In this document: positions 48,201 to 54,650 of the stretch, piece by piece
Layout: the number at the start of each line of letters is the position of its first letter
Position numbering within the stretch: the first letter of the stretch is position 1
Source: Stratiolaelaps scimitus
Lineage: Eukaryota > Arthropoda > Arachnida > Mesostigmata > Laelapidae
Reading direction: 5' to 3'
NCBI GenBank assembly: GCA_019614645.1
Contig: JABWDB010000009.1
Span: 8,785,501 to 8,849,500 of the forward strand
Length of the DNA stretch: 64,000 nt
The notes under the pieces: model-generated
Database searches by the model: none
What the model saw: only the letters and a program-made list of their open reading frames with translations
What the model was told of the DNA's origin: nothing
Made by a program: the position numbers and the translations under genes

Positions 48201-50134
48201 AACGTAACCCTTATGGAATGGCTTGACATCCTCACGGCTGAGGCTAACATCTGCAGCTCTTTTCAAAAAGCTCTGCCATGTTGATTTGAGAAGGTTTGCC
48301 TCTCTGCCTAGGCTACACCAATGAAAGTATCCAGCTAACCTCCCCAGCATGGCTTCCAGCACCCTACAAGGTCTGGTGACGATATATGCCTGTGAATCTT
48401 TATCGTTGCCTTCTAAAGCGGGTGTTTAGCCTGACGATAAATTGCGGTATTAGTTAAAGGGCAGAGGCGTCGACAGACGAGTCAATGTGGCTCACTCAGC
48501 AGAGGCGTCTCTCAATAAATGAATGAATAATCAATTCATTTATTTCCAGTTGTCCCGTATCGTGCAACGGCCCGCTAACAATCCGCGGCTGTAGTCTCGT
48601 ACACGACCCGTAGAGAATTTTCTCGCAAGTTACCTGTTAAATATTGGCTGAGCTTCTGCCCGGAAAATTTACTTTACCTCTCTAGGGCAATATCTACTGA
48701 AAAGATACGCCTTTATCACCTGTTTCCATCTAGTCAGCTAGACAAATTACTATAACCTGCTGGAAATGTTATAGAGTTGTGAGTAAGCCTGGAAAAATTA
48801 TTTTGTGAGCGAGTTAACGAGAATTCTGCTCATTCTGCCTGTTTCTTTTCTATGATGTATTATACAACGCAATGACTGTGATTGATCGAGTCTGTCAAAG
48901 GATACATAAGGTACCCCCAAATTATCTCGGGGCCGATTGGACACGAGCTCAAATTGGCGTGGGTAGAGGGCGTTTACGAAGCTTCGGAAGGGGCCGACTC
49001 GCCCAGATGCAGACACACCCTATTAGAGTCATGCTATTGTATGATGGAGGCCAAATCCTGCCGTGGCCTCAGAAAGGTGTGGGGTTTTTCTTCCCGGCAC
49101 TTTCCTTCTGACGATACCGCCAAAGGGGTCCGCTGATGACAGAAGCGTTGGATGACTTCAGCTATCAACGATGTCCATACTATGGCGGAGTGGCAACTTT
49201 TCACATACTAATTAAATATTAAGGATGCATGTGAGAGAAATTGCACTAAGCTAACCAACTTTGTAAAGATCTGCAAATATCGTTTTCGTTAACTCACGGT
49301 GGCAGCAGATACAAAAAGAACGTGTCCGGTGAGAACGTCGGTAGAGTGTCATTGTTGGTGATGCTGAAATCATTCGTAACAACAGTAACAACACAAAAAG
49401 AAGCCTATCGTAAGTGTCATATATAGTGCGTAGCTTCTTCGAGGCGCACCTTTTTGTACAATGAAGTACTGTTCTCCTTCATATGCGCCTGTGATCTCGG
49501 CGCGTTTCTGTATCGTTTTCTTTTGAAAAACAAGGATACAATACGAAGTCCTGTAACAACAACAGCCTTTCAGCAGCTGCGCATTTCATATTGGTGAACA
49601 ACAAATCAGCTAATAGGCAAGCGTCCGAAATTGGCTAAGGTCGACATAATGTTCACGTTACCCCGTATCGAACTGTGCCATTGGATGTTATCCTCTCAAC
49701 GGTGCCTGATGATTGCTATGATGAACATAACGATATTGGGACCATTACATTTATGAGAATCGATGTTGCCTAAACACAAGTGAAGATAAAGGAATATTTG
49801 ATGTTGGACACTGATTATTGCCTCTGGCCAGTGACATCATCAGGCTTTCGGCAATTGGCAATGATGAAACAGCCCGAGGCAGTGCTTCTTACTACTCACT
49901 GAGCGATACCTCCAACCAGCGTTCCCAACAAGATGAGCATGCTGAAATGCAACAGAACAACGCAGTAAGCCCTTGGTTACGGGTCCGTCTGTTCCACATC
50001 GATCCATATCAGTCCATCAAGGGACACCCTCGGGACATCATCAGGTATATAATTAATGAATCAGCAAATGTGCATATCGAATACGTACCATGATTCGGGG
50101 ATGATTGAGGATAGAAAATTTGCGTGATGAAATA
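1581..50134 (-). CDS. Nhe2: Plasma-membrane Na+/H+ exchanger, 18 exons, N-terminus missing
   Basis: Secondary antiporter expected to swap external Na+ for internal H+, controlling cell pH, volume and epithelial Na+ uptake. Eighteen exons on the minus strand splice in frame to 901 residues. Numbering starts at the first whole codon at 50132. Family signatures seen in order: SSIIPESC (8-15), FFLYLLPPIVLES (44-56), SAVDPVAVLAIF (118-129), GESLLNDAVTVV (144-155), VRVVEPL (36-42 of exon 7), and FIMAYGGLRGAVSFSL (333-348). The acidic pair E145/D150 matches the transport-critical pair of NHE1 (E262/D267). Residues after about 380 form a long cytosolic tail. The SLC9A1-5 group is clear; the symbol follows Drosophila Nhe2, the arthropod member of that group, and is an inference. 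The initiator ATG and first transmembrane segment lie in an unlocated upstream exon. All 17 junctions have compatible phases, and one intron appears to be GC-AG. Confidence 0.94.
1917..2826 (-). other. Nhe2 intron 17
   Basis: Begins GTCAGT after exon 17 and ends TTCAG before exon 18. It contains a short (AT)n run at about 1930-1944, close to the 3' splice site. No gene or mobile element recognised. Confidence 0.8.
2827..3071 (-). CDS. Nhe2: Nhe2 exon 17, basic and Ser-rich tail (245 nt)
   Basis: Acceptor TTGCGCAG and donor AAAG|GTCAGT. It encodes RRRTSSQGERRRSLRQRRKV then STLTLGQVSHLDIL and QQRRSSLLSRQSG. Three clusters (RRRTS, RRRSL, QRRSSL) fit basophilic kinase sites such as those of PKA, SGK or Akt. 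Phases 1 and 0 match the neighbours. Confidence 0.82.
3460..3709 (-). CDS. Nhe2: Nhe2 exon 16, regulatory tail (250 nt)
   Basis: The acceptor is GTTAACAG. The donor AAAG|GTTTGA is weaker than most here. It continues NPYHK from exon 15 with YHQRYNPNLVDDDNQEL and an Arg-rich run (LRARRLRARR), then an acidic/Ser/Thr-rich stretch ending TESDNETK. If the donor is not used, the frame would instead stop at about 3383, giving a shorter alternative C-terminus. The full-length joining is favoured because exon 17 continues in exact phase. Confidence 0.85.
3710..4896 (-). other. Nhe2 intron 15
   Basis: An intron of about 1.2 kb between exons 15 and 16. It is A/T-rich with a (AT) run near 4709. I see no coding or repeat feature in it. 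The adjacent intron 16 (3072-3459) is also unremarkable. Confidence 0.8.
4897..5147 (-). CDS. Nhe2: Nhe2 exon 15, regulatory tail (251 nt)
   Basis: Acceptor CTCGTAG and donor AAG|GTGAGT. Its 83 residues begin EQLRAASRSLDSE, pass through a Gly/Asp/Ser-rich linker, and end LLLRALNENPYHK. Reading is open across the whole exon and phases match both neighbours. The preceding intron is about 9.9 kb and holds the largest retroelement fragment of the window. Confidence 0.88.
5334..5386 (+). repeat. Copy of the 53-bp repeat
   Basis: GAGGCCTGAGGCCTGTCAGA, then CGGCTCAGAGTCAGCTCAAG and AAACAAT. It aligns to the 25.9-kb insertion with several differences. No flanking direct repeat is obvious. Confidence 0.6.
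8502..8529. repeat. (AT)n microsatellite
   Basis: About 14 AT units, in intron 14. Confidence 0.9.
9222..9288. repeat. (AT)n microsatellite, longest in the window
   Basis: About 32 units with one G interruption near the left end. It generates a spurious Tyr-Ile repeat frame, which is not a gene. Confidence 0.95.
10899..11783 (-). pseudogene. Retroelement C-terminal zinc knuckle and restriction-like endonuclease
   Basis: The reading frame continues the upstream fragment after the frameshift. It encodes CERCGDPVATNGHHGLSC, a C-x2-C-x8-H-x4-C knuckle (about 11425-11480). Then come DGRRPDGLTL and HLVWDGTVVDTLA (about 11215-11300), fitting the PD...(D/E) pattern of the restriction-like endonuclease of R2-type and related elements. 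Such an enzyme nicks the target DNA for target-primed reverse transcription. The frame ends in a run of 11 C followed by TAA (10899-10901). It is GC-rich (about 65%) against an AT-rich intron, consistent with inserted DNA. Confidence 0.8.
11779..12265 (-). pseudogene. Retroelement polyprotein, region between RT and endonuclease
   Basis: Open frame encoding AYAKCEIFSLDAQPDLQ near its start and later LPVRFGGLGILSVRRLADV. This type of sequence follows the reverse transcriptase in some non-LTR retroelements of invertebrates; the exact clade is inferred. The 5' part, including the reverse transcriptase itself, is absent. The frame continues past its true end into nonsense; homology moves to another frame at a run of six G (11778-11783, six C on the coding strand), so this copy is broken by a frameshift. 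Confidence 0.75.
15067..15151 (-). CDS. Nhe2: Nhe2 exon 14, LRRGS motif (85 nt)
   Basis: Acceptor ATAACAG and donor ACG|GTAACA. It encodes VSTSEDEDQVLLRRGSRKKS followed by VTVAAHVN. Residues 525-529 (LRRGS) fit a protein kinase A site, and RKKS fits a basophilic kinase site. Mammalian NHE3 is regulated by PKA phosphorylation in its tail, so a regulatory role is plausible but inferred. Confidence 0.85.
15641..15788 (-). CDS. Nhe2: Nhe2 exon 13 with probable GC donor (148 nt)
   Basis: The acceptor is GTGGCAG after a T/G-rich stretch. No GT donor follows, but AAGAG|GCAAGT at 15641/15640 fits the strong consensus seen at GC-AG introns. The exon encodes DHYAHLYGPATALEEKL through an acidic end (PDEDGQE). 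The start phase (2) matches exon 12 and the end phase (0) matches exon 14. Without this exon, exon 12 cannot join exon 14 in frame: the direct join hits a stop after about 22 codons. I do not recall a named domain here. Confidence 0.8.
15789..17696 (-). other. Nhe2 intron 12
   Basis: A 1.9-kb intron with (AT)n runs at about 16335-16358 and 17225-17248. No gene or recognisable mobile element. Intron 13 (15152-15640, 489 nt) is also empty and begins GC rather than GT on the coding strand. Confidence 0.75.
17697..17811 (-). CDS. Nhe2: Nhe2 exon 12 (115 nt)
   Basis: Acceptor CTGACAG and donor GGC|GTGAGT. It encodes NYWKGVLSSLDEKYLRPLL, then a Ser/Asn-rich turn and RIYTKVVL. This fits the family's (H/Y)W(x)nKYL(x)nLL(x)nF/YxKL pattern, which follows the regulatory-partner binding site. 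It ends in phase 2. Confidence 0.92.
19140..19281 (-). CDS. Nhe2: Nhe2 exon 11, end of membrane domain (142 nt)
   Basis: Acceptor TCGACAG and donor GAG|GTAAGT. It encodes GASVKPLVNLLKIRR, matching the family's G(M/I)TIRPLVxLLxVK, then EINKKLVDNIMLGIEEVTG. This is the juxtamembrane amphipathic region that binds calcineurin B-homologous proteins in mammalian NHEs. The arthropod partner is an inference. Confidence 0.95.
20393..20481 (+). mobile_element. Short 3' copy of the same retroelement family
   Basis: Begins TTGTCCCTCGCCGTG, matching the coding end of the 10.9-kb copy, with an internal deletion. It continues CACCCCCCCATAACCCCTAG and ends CTGTATGTTTGAATAAA. Orientation is plus, opposite to the gene. 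Confidence 0.75.
20940..21145 (-). CDS. Nhe2: Nhe2 exon 10 (206 nt)
   Basis: Acceptor TTCTCCAG and donor CAG|GTTCGT. It encodes the family hallmark EEQFIMAYGGLRGAVSFSL, then a loop and helix TLFIIIFTVFIQ. The conserved Arg of GLRGA lies in the helix implicated in pH sensing and transport in NHE1. On the coding strand the acceptor follows a (CT)n microsatellite about 60 nt long. Confidence 0.98.
21146..22902 (-). other. Nhe2 intron 9
   Basis: Contains the (GA)n tract at 21155-21213 beside exon 10 and an (AT)n run at about 22480-22503. No coding feature supported. Confidence 0.8.
21155..21213 (+). repeat. (GA)n microsatellite next to Nhe2 exon 10
   Basis: On the coding (minus) strand it is a (CT)n/(GCTC)n pyrimidine run ending 7 nt before the exon 10 acceptor dinucleotide. 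It therefore takes the place of the polypyrimidine tract. Confidence 0.9.
22903..23024 (-). CDS. Nhe2: Nhe2 exon 9 (122 nt)
   Basis: Acceptor CTTTCAG and donor ATGA|GTTAGT. It encodes AVCDTIIFIFLGMVLVN, a short loop, then FIVWTTVLCLVFRFM. This matches the family's SVSETLIFIFLGxS... and the following helix. The family's usual Ser-Glu of SVSE is Val-Cys-Asp here, which keeps the acidic residue. Confidence 0.95.
23257..23398 (+). mobile_element. 3' copy of the retroelement family
   Basis: Matches the last 70 or so bases of the endonuclease frame (GTCCCTCGCTGTGCAGAGG, GCAATGCCATCGCCTTCCTC), then the shared tail CCCATAATCCCTAGATATAA and ACTGTATGTTGGAATAAA. Confidence 0.8.
25100..25700. promoter_or_regulatory. 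CpG-rich block inside intron 8
   Basis: Contains GGAGGAGGAGGAGGCGGCGG and GTCGTCGTCGTCGTTCATG. A plus-strand frame from the ATG at 25245 (context GCAGATGG) reads MEEEEAAVAETVSSGDFAAA for about 70 codons. Reverse CCAAT boxes (ATTGG) occur at about 25653. It might be an internal promoter or the first exon of a nested gene, but nothing further supports it. Confidence 0.25.
25880..25956 (+). mobile_element. 53-bp insertion flanked by 12-bp direct repeats
   Basis: AGGGTTCTAGAG occurs at 25880-25891 and again at 25945-25956. Between them lies a 53-bp sequence starting AGCTGAGGCCTGTCA and ending CGAAAAAACAGT. Related sequences occur at 5334-5386 (plus) and 62925-62985 (minus). The direct repeats look like a target-site duplication, as made by a very short retroposed copy. 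Confidence 0.7.
28988..29058 (-). CDS. Nhe2: Nhe2 exon 8 (71 nt)
   Basis: Acceptor GTTCCAG and donor GAG|GTCAGT. It encodes VQYAMNNISQKSYTTVKYF then TKMM, matching the family's YVxxNISxKSxTTIKYFxKM cytosolic loop. It ends in phase 2; the split Ser codon is completed by exon 9. Confidence 0.96.
29860..30078 (-). CDS. Nhe2: Nhe2 exon 7 (219 nt)
   Basis: Acceptor CTTTCAG and donor CAG|GTACGT. It encodes 73 residues: a helix rich in Gly and Val, then TRYTNEVRVVEPL, then AYMAYLTAELVHFSGIIAI and CCGLVQ. This matches the family block TRF(x)nVRVIEPLFVFLYSYxAYLxAELxHLSGI. Phase 0 at both ends. Confidence 0.97.
31629..31800 (-). mobile_element. 3' copy of the retroelement family
   Basis: On the minus strand it runs from CGCGCAGGATCATTCCTTCT to the tail ending TGTATGTTTGAATAAA. 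It contains GTCCCTCGCTGTGCAGAGGC followed by a small duplication (CAAAGAGGC), and the stop is altered from the 10.9-kb copy. Confidence 0.8.
32651..32730 (-). mobile_element. Internal fragment of the retroelement family
   Basis: About 80 bp matching the codons for RATGDKRAGSFLLQRLSLAV of the 10.9-kb copy on the minus strand. It lacks the 3' tail, so it is a remnant or was cut by a later rearrangement. It lies 165 bp from an oppositely oriented fragment. Confidence 0.7.
32895..33208 (+). mobile_element. Fragment of the retroelement endonuclease region
   Basis: Encodes LPFHRGQHLVWDGTAVDTLA, then YAVAREERAKLRKYAALQAT and AFETLGGHCPLTANF, about 90% like the 10.9-kb copy. A one-base deletion follows GGYHR, shifting frame. 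It ends at CGCTGTGCAGAGAG without the family 3' tail. Shared residues such as LVWDGT point to the same element. Confidence 0.82.
33905..33972 (-). CDS. Nhe2: Nhe2 exon 6 (68 nt)
   Basis: Acceptor CTTCAG and donor GCG|GTAAAT. It completes the Asp of GESLLND and continues AVTVVVYNMMVSFHGSEV, matching the family's DAVTVVLYxxFxxF. It ends in phase 0 before exon 7 (ILTGVAAF). Minus-strand frames just downstream (33601-33783) are not needed to bridge the two exons. Confidence 0.95.
34225..34438 (-). CDS. Nhe2: Nhe2 exon 5, ion-exchange core (214 nt)
   Basis: Acceptor GATTACAG and donor AACG|GTGAGC. Its 71 residues include GTLINVFTIG, then LISAVDPVAVLAIFQEV and VFGESLLN. These contain the Asp-Pro of the unwound helix and the Glu of the GESLLND motif, both needed for transport in characterised NHE proteins. 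The Asp of GESLLND is split between this exon and exon 6, separated by a 252-nt intron. Confidence 0.97.
35553..36275 (+). other. Unexplained 240-codon open frame, GC-rich
   Basis: The longest unassigned frame in the window. The last 150 codons lie in DNA much richer in G+C than the intron around it, and two opposite-strand frames overlap it. The product is Arg/Ser/Ala-rich with no motif, signal peptide or membrane segment I recognise. The raised GC content makes a chance frame, or a decayed mobile element, more likely than a gene. Confidence 0.2.
40839..41040 (+). mobile_element. tRNA-derived SINE with inverted second head
   Basis: The plus-strand copy runs from about 40900: GGTGGCTAGGTGCAC, then GGGTTCGATCCCC, a good RNA polymerase III B box as in tRNA genes, then a body with GCAATGCTAAAAGCAGTTGT and TGGCTGAGAGTCAGCCCG. 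Directly to its left, 40839-40890 is the reverse complement of the family's head (compare GTGCATTCGTGTGCGCCTTG in the 44.6-kb copy). Two heads thus face each other around 40891-40900, with a 13-bp inverted repeat TGCACCTAGCCAC/GTGGCTAGGTGCA. Confidence 0.75.
43505..43586 (-). CDS. Nhe2: Nhe2 exon 4 (82 nt)
   Basis: Acceptor TTTTCAG and donor ATG|GTAAGT. It encodes IVLESSYSLYDSSFF then SNIGTILLYAVM. This matches the family block IVL(E/D)xxYxLxxxxFxxNLGTILxFAV between two membrane helices. It starts in phase 2, completing the second Pro of PPI, and ends in phase 0. Confidence 0.95.
44580..44732 (-). mobile_element. tRNA-derived SINE, same family
   Basis: On the minus strand: GTGCATTCGTGTGCGCCTTG, ACACGTAGGTGCACGGGTTT, then GTCCTACGAAGCAATGCAAA and a tail TGGCTGAAAGTTAGCCCG. 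Order and spacing match the 40.9-kb copy. The B box is degraded (GGGTTTGATCAC), so it is probably not transcribed. Confidence 0.75.
45684..45732 (+). mobile_element. SINE tail fragment
   Basis: ACGTTAAGTGCTGGCTGTAA followed by GTAAGCCCGGAAAATTTACT, similar to the tail of the 40.9-kb SINE and almost identical to the 48.6-kb fragment. The head is missing. Confidence 0.6.
48632..48686 (+). mobile_element. SINE tail fragment
   Basis: CCTGTTAAATATTGGCTGAG then CTTCTGCCCGGAAAATTTAC. It shares 16 bases, GCCCGGAAAATTTACT and beyond, with the 45.7-kb fragment. A weaker third piece is at about 48770-48800 (GTGAGTAAGCCTGGAAAAAT). Confidence 0.6.
49298..49363 (-). CDS. Nhe2: Nhe2 exon 3 (66 nt)
   Basis: Acceptor GATTTCAG and donor ACC|GTGAGT. 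It encodes a short hydrophilic loop (ITNNDTLPTF) followed by SPDTFFLYLLPP, the highly conserved start of the helix that carries the PPI(I/V) motif. Phase 2 at both ends. Confidence 0.94.
49900..49941 (-). CDS. Nhe2: Nhe2 exon 2 (42-nt small exon)
   Basis: Acceptor TTTCAG and donor CA|GTGAGT. It encodes MLILLGTLVGGIA, matching the family helix usually written LLIVVGLLLGG. Both ends are phase 2, so skipping it would keep frame but delete 14 residues of a membrane helix. The first base completes the Cys of PESC from exon 1. Confidence 0.9.
50089..50134 (-). CDS. Nhe2: Nhe2 exon 1 of those found (46 nt)
   Basis: Acceptor TTACAG and donor ATG|GTACGT. It begins with the last two bases (TA) of a split codon, so the missing upstream exon must end in phase 1. 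It encodes FHHANFLSSIIPESC, which aligns without gaps to the family's FH(x)11ESC-type segment at the end of an early membrane helix. An in-frame stop just upstream of the acceptor shows the ORF cannot simply extend 5'. The final Cys codon is split with exon 2. Confidence 0.88.
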
Positions 50135-52159
50135 CTGTAAATGACAGAAAGAGACAACAATATCAGCCTGTGGTGGCCATTTATGAGAGCGTCATTTCGT
50201 ATTGTCACGAATATGATAATGGCTGAGCGGTAGCATGCGACTAGCGAGACGCGCCGAGATGTAGCACAAATCGGTACAGATTGTTTCACACCATTGCACC
50301 CCTGTATTGTTCCTGTTAATCTATCACTGGGAATATTTGGTATCGCCAACGTACTCAGTGTTGTGTCAGCCTAATGATTAAGCTCTTTGCCTATCAGAGA
50401 GTACGCCTCGCGGCGATACCAGTTATCCGGTAAACATTATCGTATCTGTTTCAGCCACTAGTGAAAAAGGTAGTGAATGTGTTTTGTTTAGGTTTTTTCT
50501 TCTGGTTGACTTTACTGTTGTGTTCGTTCCCATCCGTTGGAAAACGCGTCCGTGATATGTTTCGTTTTCAGGGGAGATATTCCGTGTCTGGTCGTTTAGA
50601 GCATCTGGCTTTAATTAATAACATTACCCGCCGCGCCACAGGTGTTCTCATGTTAGCATTGCGCATAAGAAGCAGGCCAGTGTTCCGACATCCTTGTGCC
50701 AACCATAAACGATAAAGATATATTGAGCCCCACCTCGACAACAACTGTCCCCTCGTCGAATCTATAATAATACATGTATGATGTTGGCGATCCATTCGCG
50801 AGGCCTACTAATACGAGGACTGCAGTACCTGCCCGACCGCTACGTCTAGTTAAACCGTTGCGCAGTTAGGCTCCCGGGGGTACGAAACTTCAAGAAGAAA
50901 TCGAACGCCCACTCTGTCACACGGCAATCGTTGCTAGACTTTACTCCGCGAAACGGAGGCGTACATTAAGTGCGAGATAGACGCTACAGGTAAAGACTTG
51001 AACGCGGCTGCATATCGGAGTTGTCCCTCAGAATAGTCCCAGTCATTAGCGTATAAGTTACCCGATATACGCTCGCAACGCTAATCGTGTCACCTCGCTC
51101 AGATGGACCGAAAAGGTTTGAAGGGCGACTTCGGGTTTGCGAACCGCTCCTCGAACTCGTGCATCGGCACTAGTTCGGGAAGTGTCTGGTGTCTATGCAA
51201 AATACCGAATGTACTTAAAAATAAAACGTAAATAACACTGACAGCTATTGCTGTGCTTAGCACACATTCGGCTGAGTCCCTTCAGCGGATGCCGTTGTAT
51301 TGAACGTTGAGCGACTACGCGAGAGGAGTAAAAGGGATGTGAAAGGCCCCTAGAAACAATACGATATGTAGAAACCTATAAGACGATATTATAAGGGAAA
51401 ACCGTATGGATTGTTGGAAGACCCCATGTTGCAATGGCCAGTATCTGAGAGTCGGACTCCAGGTTTGTCCGGGACATTCATCACGAGATCTTGGGAGCCA
51501 CCGCATTGTTTGACAAACGAACTGCTCCACCATCTGTTTGAAGGGCCGCTCACCCACAGCAAGCGTACGATGGATGGAAGTGTTCCTATGACATGTGGAA
51601 CATCTGAGGACACGAACGAGATTGGGTATCGTTATCCTAACCAAGGAAAAACTGTAGGTTGCTAGTTCTTGGCAAAGACAGGGAAAAAGAGGAAGGCCAG
51701 CTCGTCAGGGACGACAAAGTGGTTAAGGCTCTTTCGCCACTGCAGCAAGGCTCTCCCCCGAGGCTTTAGAGAGCCGGATCGTGCCACTCCAACATCCCCC
51801 AGAAAGTGGGTTGCTTCACTATCCAGTAATTAATCACTGGCATAGAAAACGACTCGACAAGATATTCCATAGCTGACCATGTAAATATTCTTCCATGGCA
51901 TGCTGTGGCCGTACCAAATGTATACCAGTTTTGACGAGAAACGCACCGCAATATAGAAACTACCGAGAATGATTTGAGGCATGTGATACAGTTTCGCGCA
52001 TATGTACATGACGAGTAAATACCCTTTGGTCAGCGTCACGCCGTCGGCAATAAGCAGCTACCGTAAGAAAATAAATTGAGTAGAAAATAAATATCTTATT
52101 CAGTAAATATAAATACGCTTTGTTGTGAGCACCCAGGCGAAAAGGTAAGGGTAAAGGTT

Positions 52160-52292
52160 TATTGGTTTATTAGAACGGTTGCAATTCTACAATGCTTAAG
52201 CTCTCTTATATGTCATCTCGCAGCGGGGACTCGAACCTGCAGCCTCTGGCTTCCGATAGCCAGAGACTTAGCCGTCCAAGCCACCGTGTATG
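52160..52292 (-). mobile_element. Second tRNA-like SINE family, full copy
   Basis: The minus strand reads ACGGTGGCTTGGACGGCTAA, a 6-bp anticodon-like stem CTGGCT/AGCCAG, then GCAGGTTCGAGTCCCCGCTG, a near-perfect B box. The acceptor stem does not pair, so it is a tRNA-derived element rather than a tRNA gene. It continues into CATATAAGAGAGCTTAAGCA and ends AATAAACCAATAAACC, a tail also found at 60.8 kb. Confidence 0.7.
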
Positions 52293-53067
52293 TAAGCAAT
52301 GTGAATAATACATTTCCCTCCGCCTTGAAACAAGAGAAAAACGAAAGGAATCCACATCGGCTAAAGGTGGTCACTCATAAAATCAATGGAATCAATCCAA
52401 ATTATCCCGATACAGATCGAGATCGCACAAGTGATTTTTTTCCGACTTTCGAGACGAAAATTCACCTTCGTATGTAGCAGCACTGGCGAGCTGTATTTCC
52501 AAGACGAGTTGCGCAGCTTGCATCATCCAAAGCCTATTGTGATAACGAGCAGAACATTCGCTAGCGTTCACATCTGATCTCATCTGGCTAATTGGCCAAG
52601 GCATGCACATAGGATGTGGACAGAGCAATAAAATCCGCCGTCAAGATAAGCACCACGCATCACGGGCAAGATCTGTTAGCGCGGGCGGGTTGGGGGCGCT
52701 GAGAGGTTTCGGCCTTTGCAAAAATGCACTCTAGTCTATAGTATTTATGTGAGTCTGCTAGATCTTATTAATAAGAGTGACCGAGACGTGCGGTAGTATG
52801 CCCACCTGAGAGATATCGTTGAGACAGGGAACACAATTGTCGCTACAGCTGCCCCTCTTTGAGGGACTCGGTACAAATTGTGAGAGCGACTCAAAGGGCC
52901 AAATTGTCAAACGGCTCATAAATACTTATTTATTTATTGATATGTTCGAATCGAATTTATCGAAACGGGGCGATAGAGTGACTTAACTACTACGATCCAT
53001 TAGATATTGGCCATTCCAGTCATGGTCCTAATAATGATCTCGTATCAACACGAATGAGACACTTGCA

Positions 53068-53069
<2 letters not shown>

Positions 53070-53111
<42 letters not shown>
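53070..53111. repeat. (AT)n microsatellite
   Basis: About 20 units, upstream of Nhe2. Confidence 0.92.
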
Positions 53112-53117
<6 letters not shown>

Positions 53118-53295
53118 TGTAATATTATGCTATGTTTTCTAGCTGTAGCACTAGAACACACTTGTTAAAGAATAGTCATAATAAGAAAGCATTCAGTCAC
53201 GCCCGTGTAAGTTAAGACGACCACACATCTCTGCTTAGTTGTTCCCCAAGGGGCACGGAGAGCTGACTGATCTTTGTTAGGCTACGCGTCGTACG

Positions 53296-53345
53296 CCATA
53301 TAACAAAACTTAGGCATTGTAAAACTGCAGTAATTTCAATAAAAT
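53296..53345 (+). mobile_element. Second SINE family, diverged tail
   Basis: CCATATAACAAAACTTAGGC then ATTGTAAAACTGCAG and CAATAAAATAA. Weaker match to the 60.8-kb tail, and followed by an A/T-rich stretch. Confidence 0.45.
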
Positions 53346-53899
53346 AATTATAATAATACCTTTAACCTTTAAACAGTGTCAATAACAGTTGGGAACCATT
53401 TGTTTTCAACTGTGATCGATCAGCAAACAGTGATTTTCCTATCAACGATATACCCCTTATATTTTTCTTTCCTGTAAAGAAAGAAAACTATACGAGTGAA
53501 CAGCGTGAAGTCTTCGAACATCTACTCTATGAAGGTTCACGATGGAAACATTGCGTTTAACTCGCCAGCTCAAACAGCTTCGTCTATGAAACCGAAAACT
53601 GGCCAGTTAAGAGAGACGCTCCCTCAGGTGGCATCTCGCGCAGGTGCCCACCAAGCTGCCGTGCTTGCGAATGCAGATCATATTTGCAACCAAATGTACA
53701 AACATATGATGCGAATCGTGTACGTCAGGGTGTGCGTTACCATACATTCTATTTATATATTACATGTACATATGTAATTATTGTTATTGCTTTTTATCTA
53801 ATATCTCCTGTGCAACATGTAACTCCCCTTTGTGTGGCCACGCCTTCAAGTGACCAGCGGCCACGCGTGGATCACGCGTGTCAGCACTAATTGCACTCT

Positions 53900-54650
53900 G
53901 TGTTACCGTCACGATGAGCTGTCGTACACGAGCGCGCGCGCGCGCGCACACGCGAGAGAGCGATCAGCTTCATCGGACGGCCGTAGTCGCTAATGCTATG
54001 TGGCTATGTGAATCGCGTCGGGTTGGCCGAACGCCCCGATTCAAAGTGTTAACACAATCAACCACTCCGCCGTGAAGCGCAGGCAGAGCGGTGGCAAGCC
54101 CTGTTACCACTGCCCTCGTCAACTGAGTCCTCGCTGTGCTGCTATTCACTCGAATGCTCCCTTCTATTCATTTCTTGTCGCTCTCTACTAACAGCAGATT
54201 CGGTTGCTGCTGCTGCAGCCGCCGCTGTCGCCGCTCCCGTTGTCGCTGATCCCGCTGTTAATTTTCGCCGCAGCAGTGCTAATCGGCCTGGTCAGCAGTA
54301 GCTAACGTCCGACGCAGTGGTCGAGAGCGCCAGCGATCGTCGAGAGGCATCAACCAATACGACTGTGCCGCGACTCACGCCCGCGAAAATGAAAGCGTTG
54401 AAGCGGCCGTAACAAGAGCATCCTCATTACGTTCATAGTTCTGACGGACGGCGGCGGCGGTGGCGACGGGACGACAGCCTCGCCTCTCCGTGTTCGACGG
54501 TGTACGTATGAGTCGTTTCTGGCTGCCAGCGTAGAGGCTCCTGCCGGCCTCAGCTCCCAGGCGAACGACCTGGCGATCGGTACCCCCGCAACAATGAACC
54601 CGTGAACACAGCTTGTTTGTACGAGATACGATCGGCGATAGCGGACAGTC
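53900..54650. promoter_or_regulatory. CpG-rich block, possible promoter or first exon
   Basis: Includes (CG)n at about 53932-53948, GCTGCTGCTGCAGCCGCCGC near 54210 and GGCGGCGGCGGTGGCGACGG near 54452, in otherwise AT-rich DNA. It lies about 4 kb upstream of Nhe2 exon 1. A 100-codon minus-strand frame (54350-54652) has no signature. The assignment as promoter is by position and composition only. Confidence 0.3.

Larger units (their letters stand above)
43587..49297 (-). other. Nhe2 intron 3, about 5.7 kb
   Basis: Holds SINE copies at 44580-44732, 45684-45732 and 48632-48686, and (AT)n runs near 45811-45844 and 47509. Short frames near 47.7 and 48.2 kb carry no recognisable domain. Confidence 0.7.

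Noticed and set aside
51964..52057. Candidate upstream exchanger exon on the minus strand
   Set aside because: It has an acceptor after a T-rich tract and a phase-1 end that fits exon 1, but its donor is weak. The peptide (…ICAKLYHMPQIIL) does not match the hydrophobic helix that must directly precede the FH of exon 1.
52200..52275. Possible functional tRNA gene
   Set aside because: It has B box and anticodon-like stem, but the acceptor stem does not pair and the element continues into a repeat tail shared with 60.8 kb.
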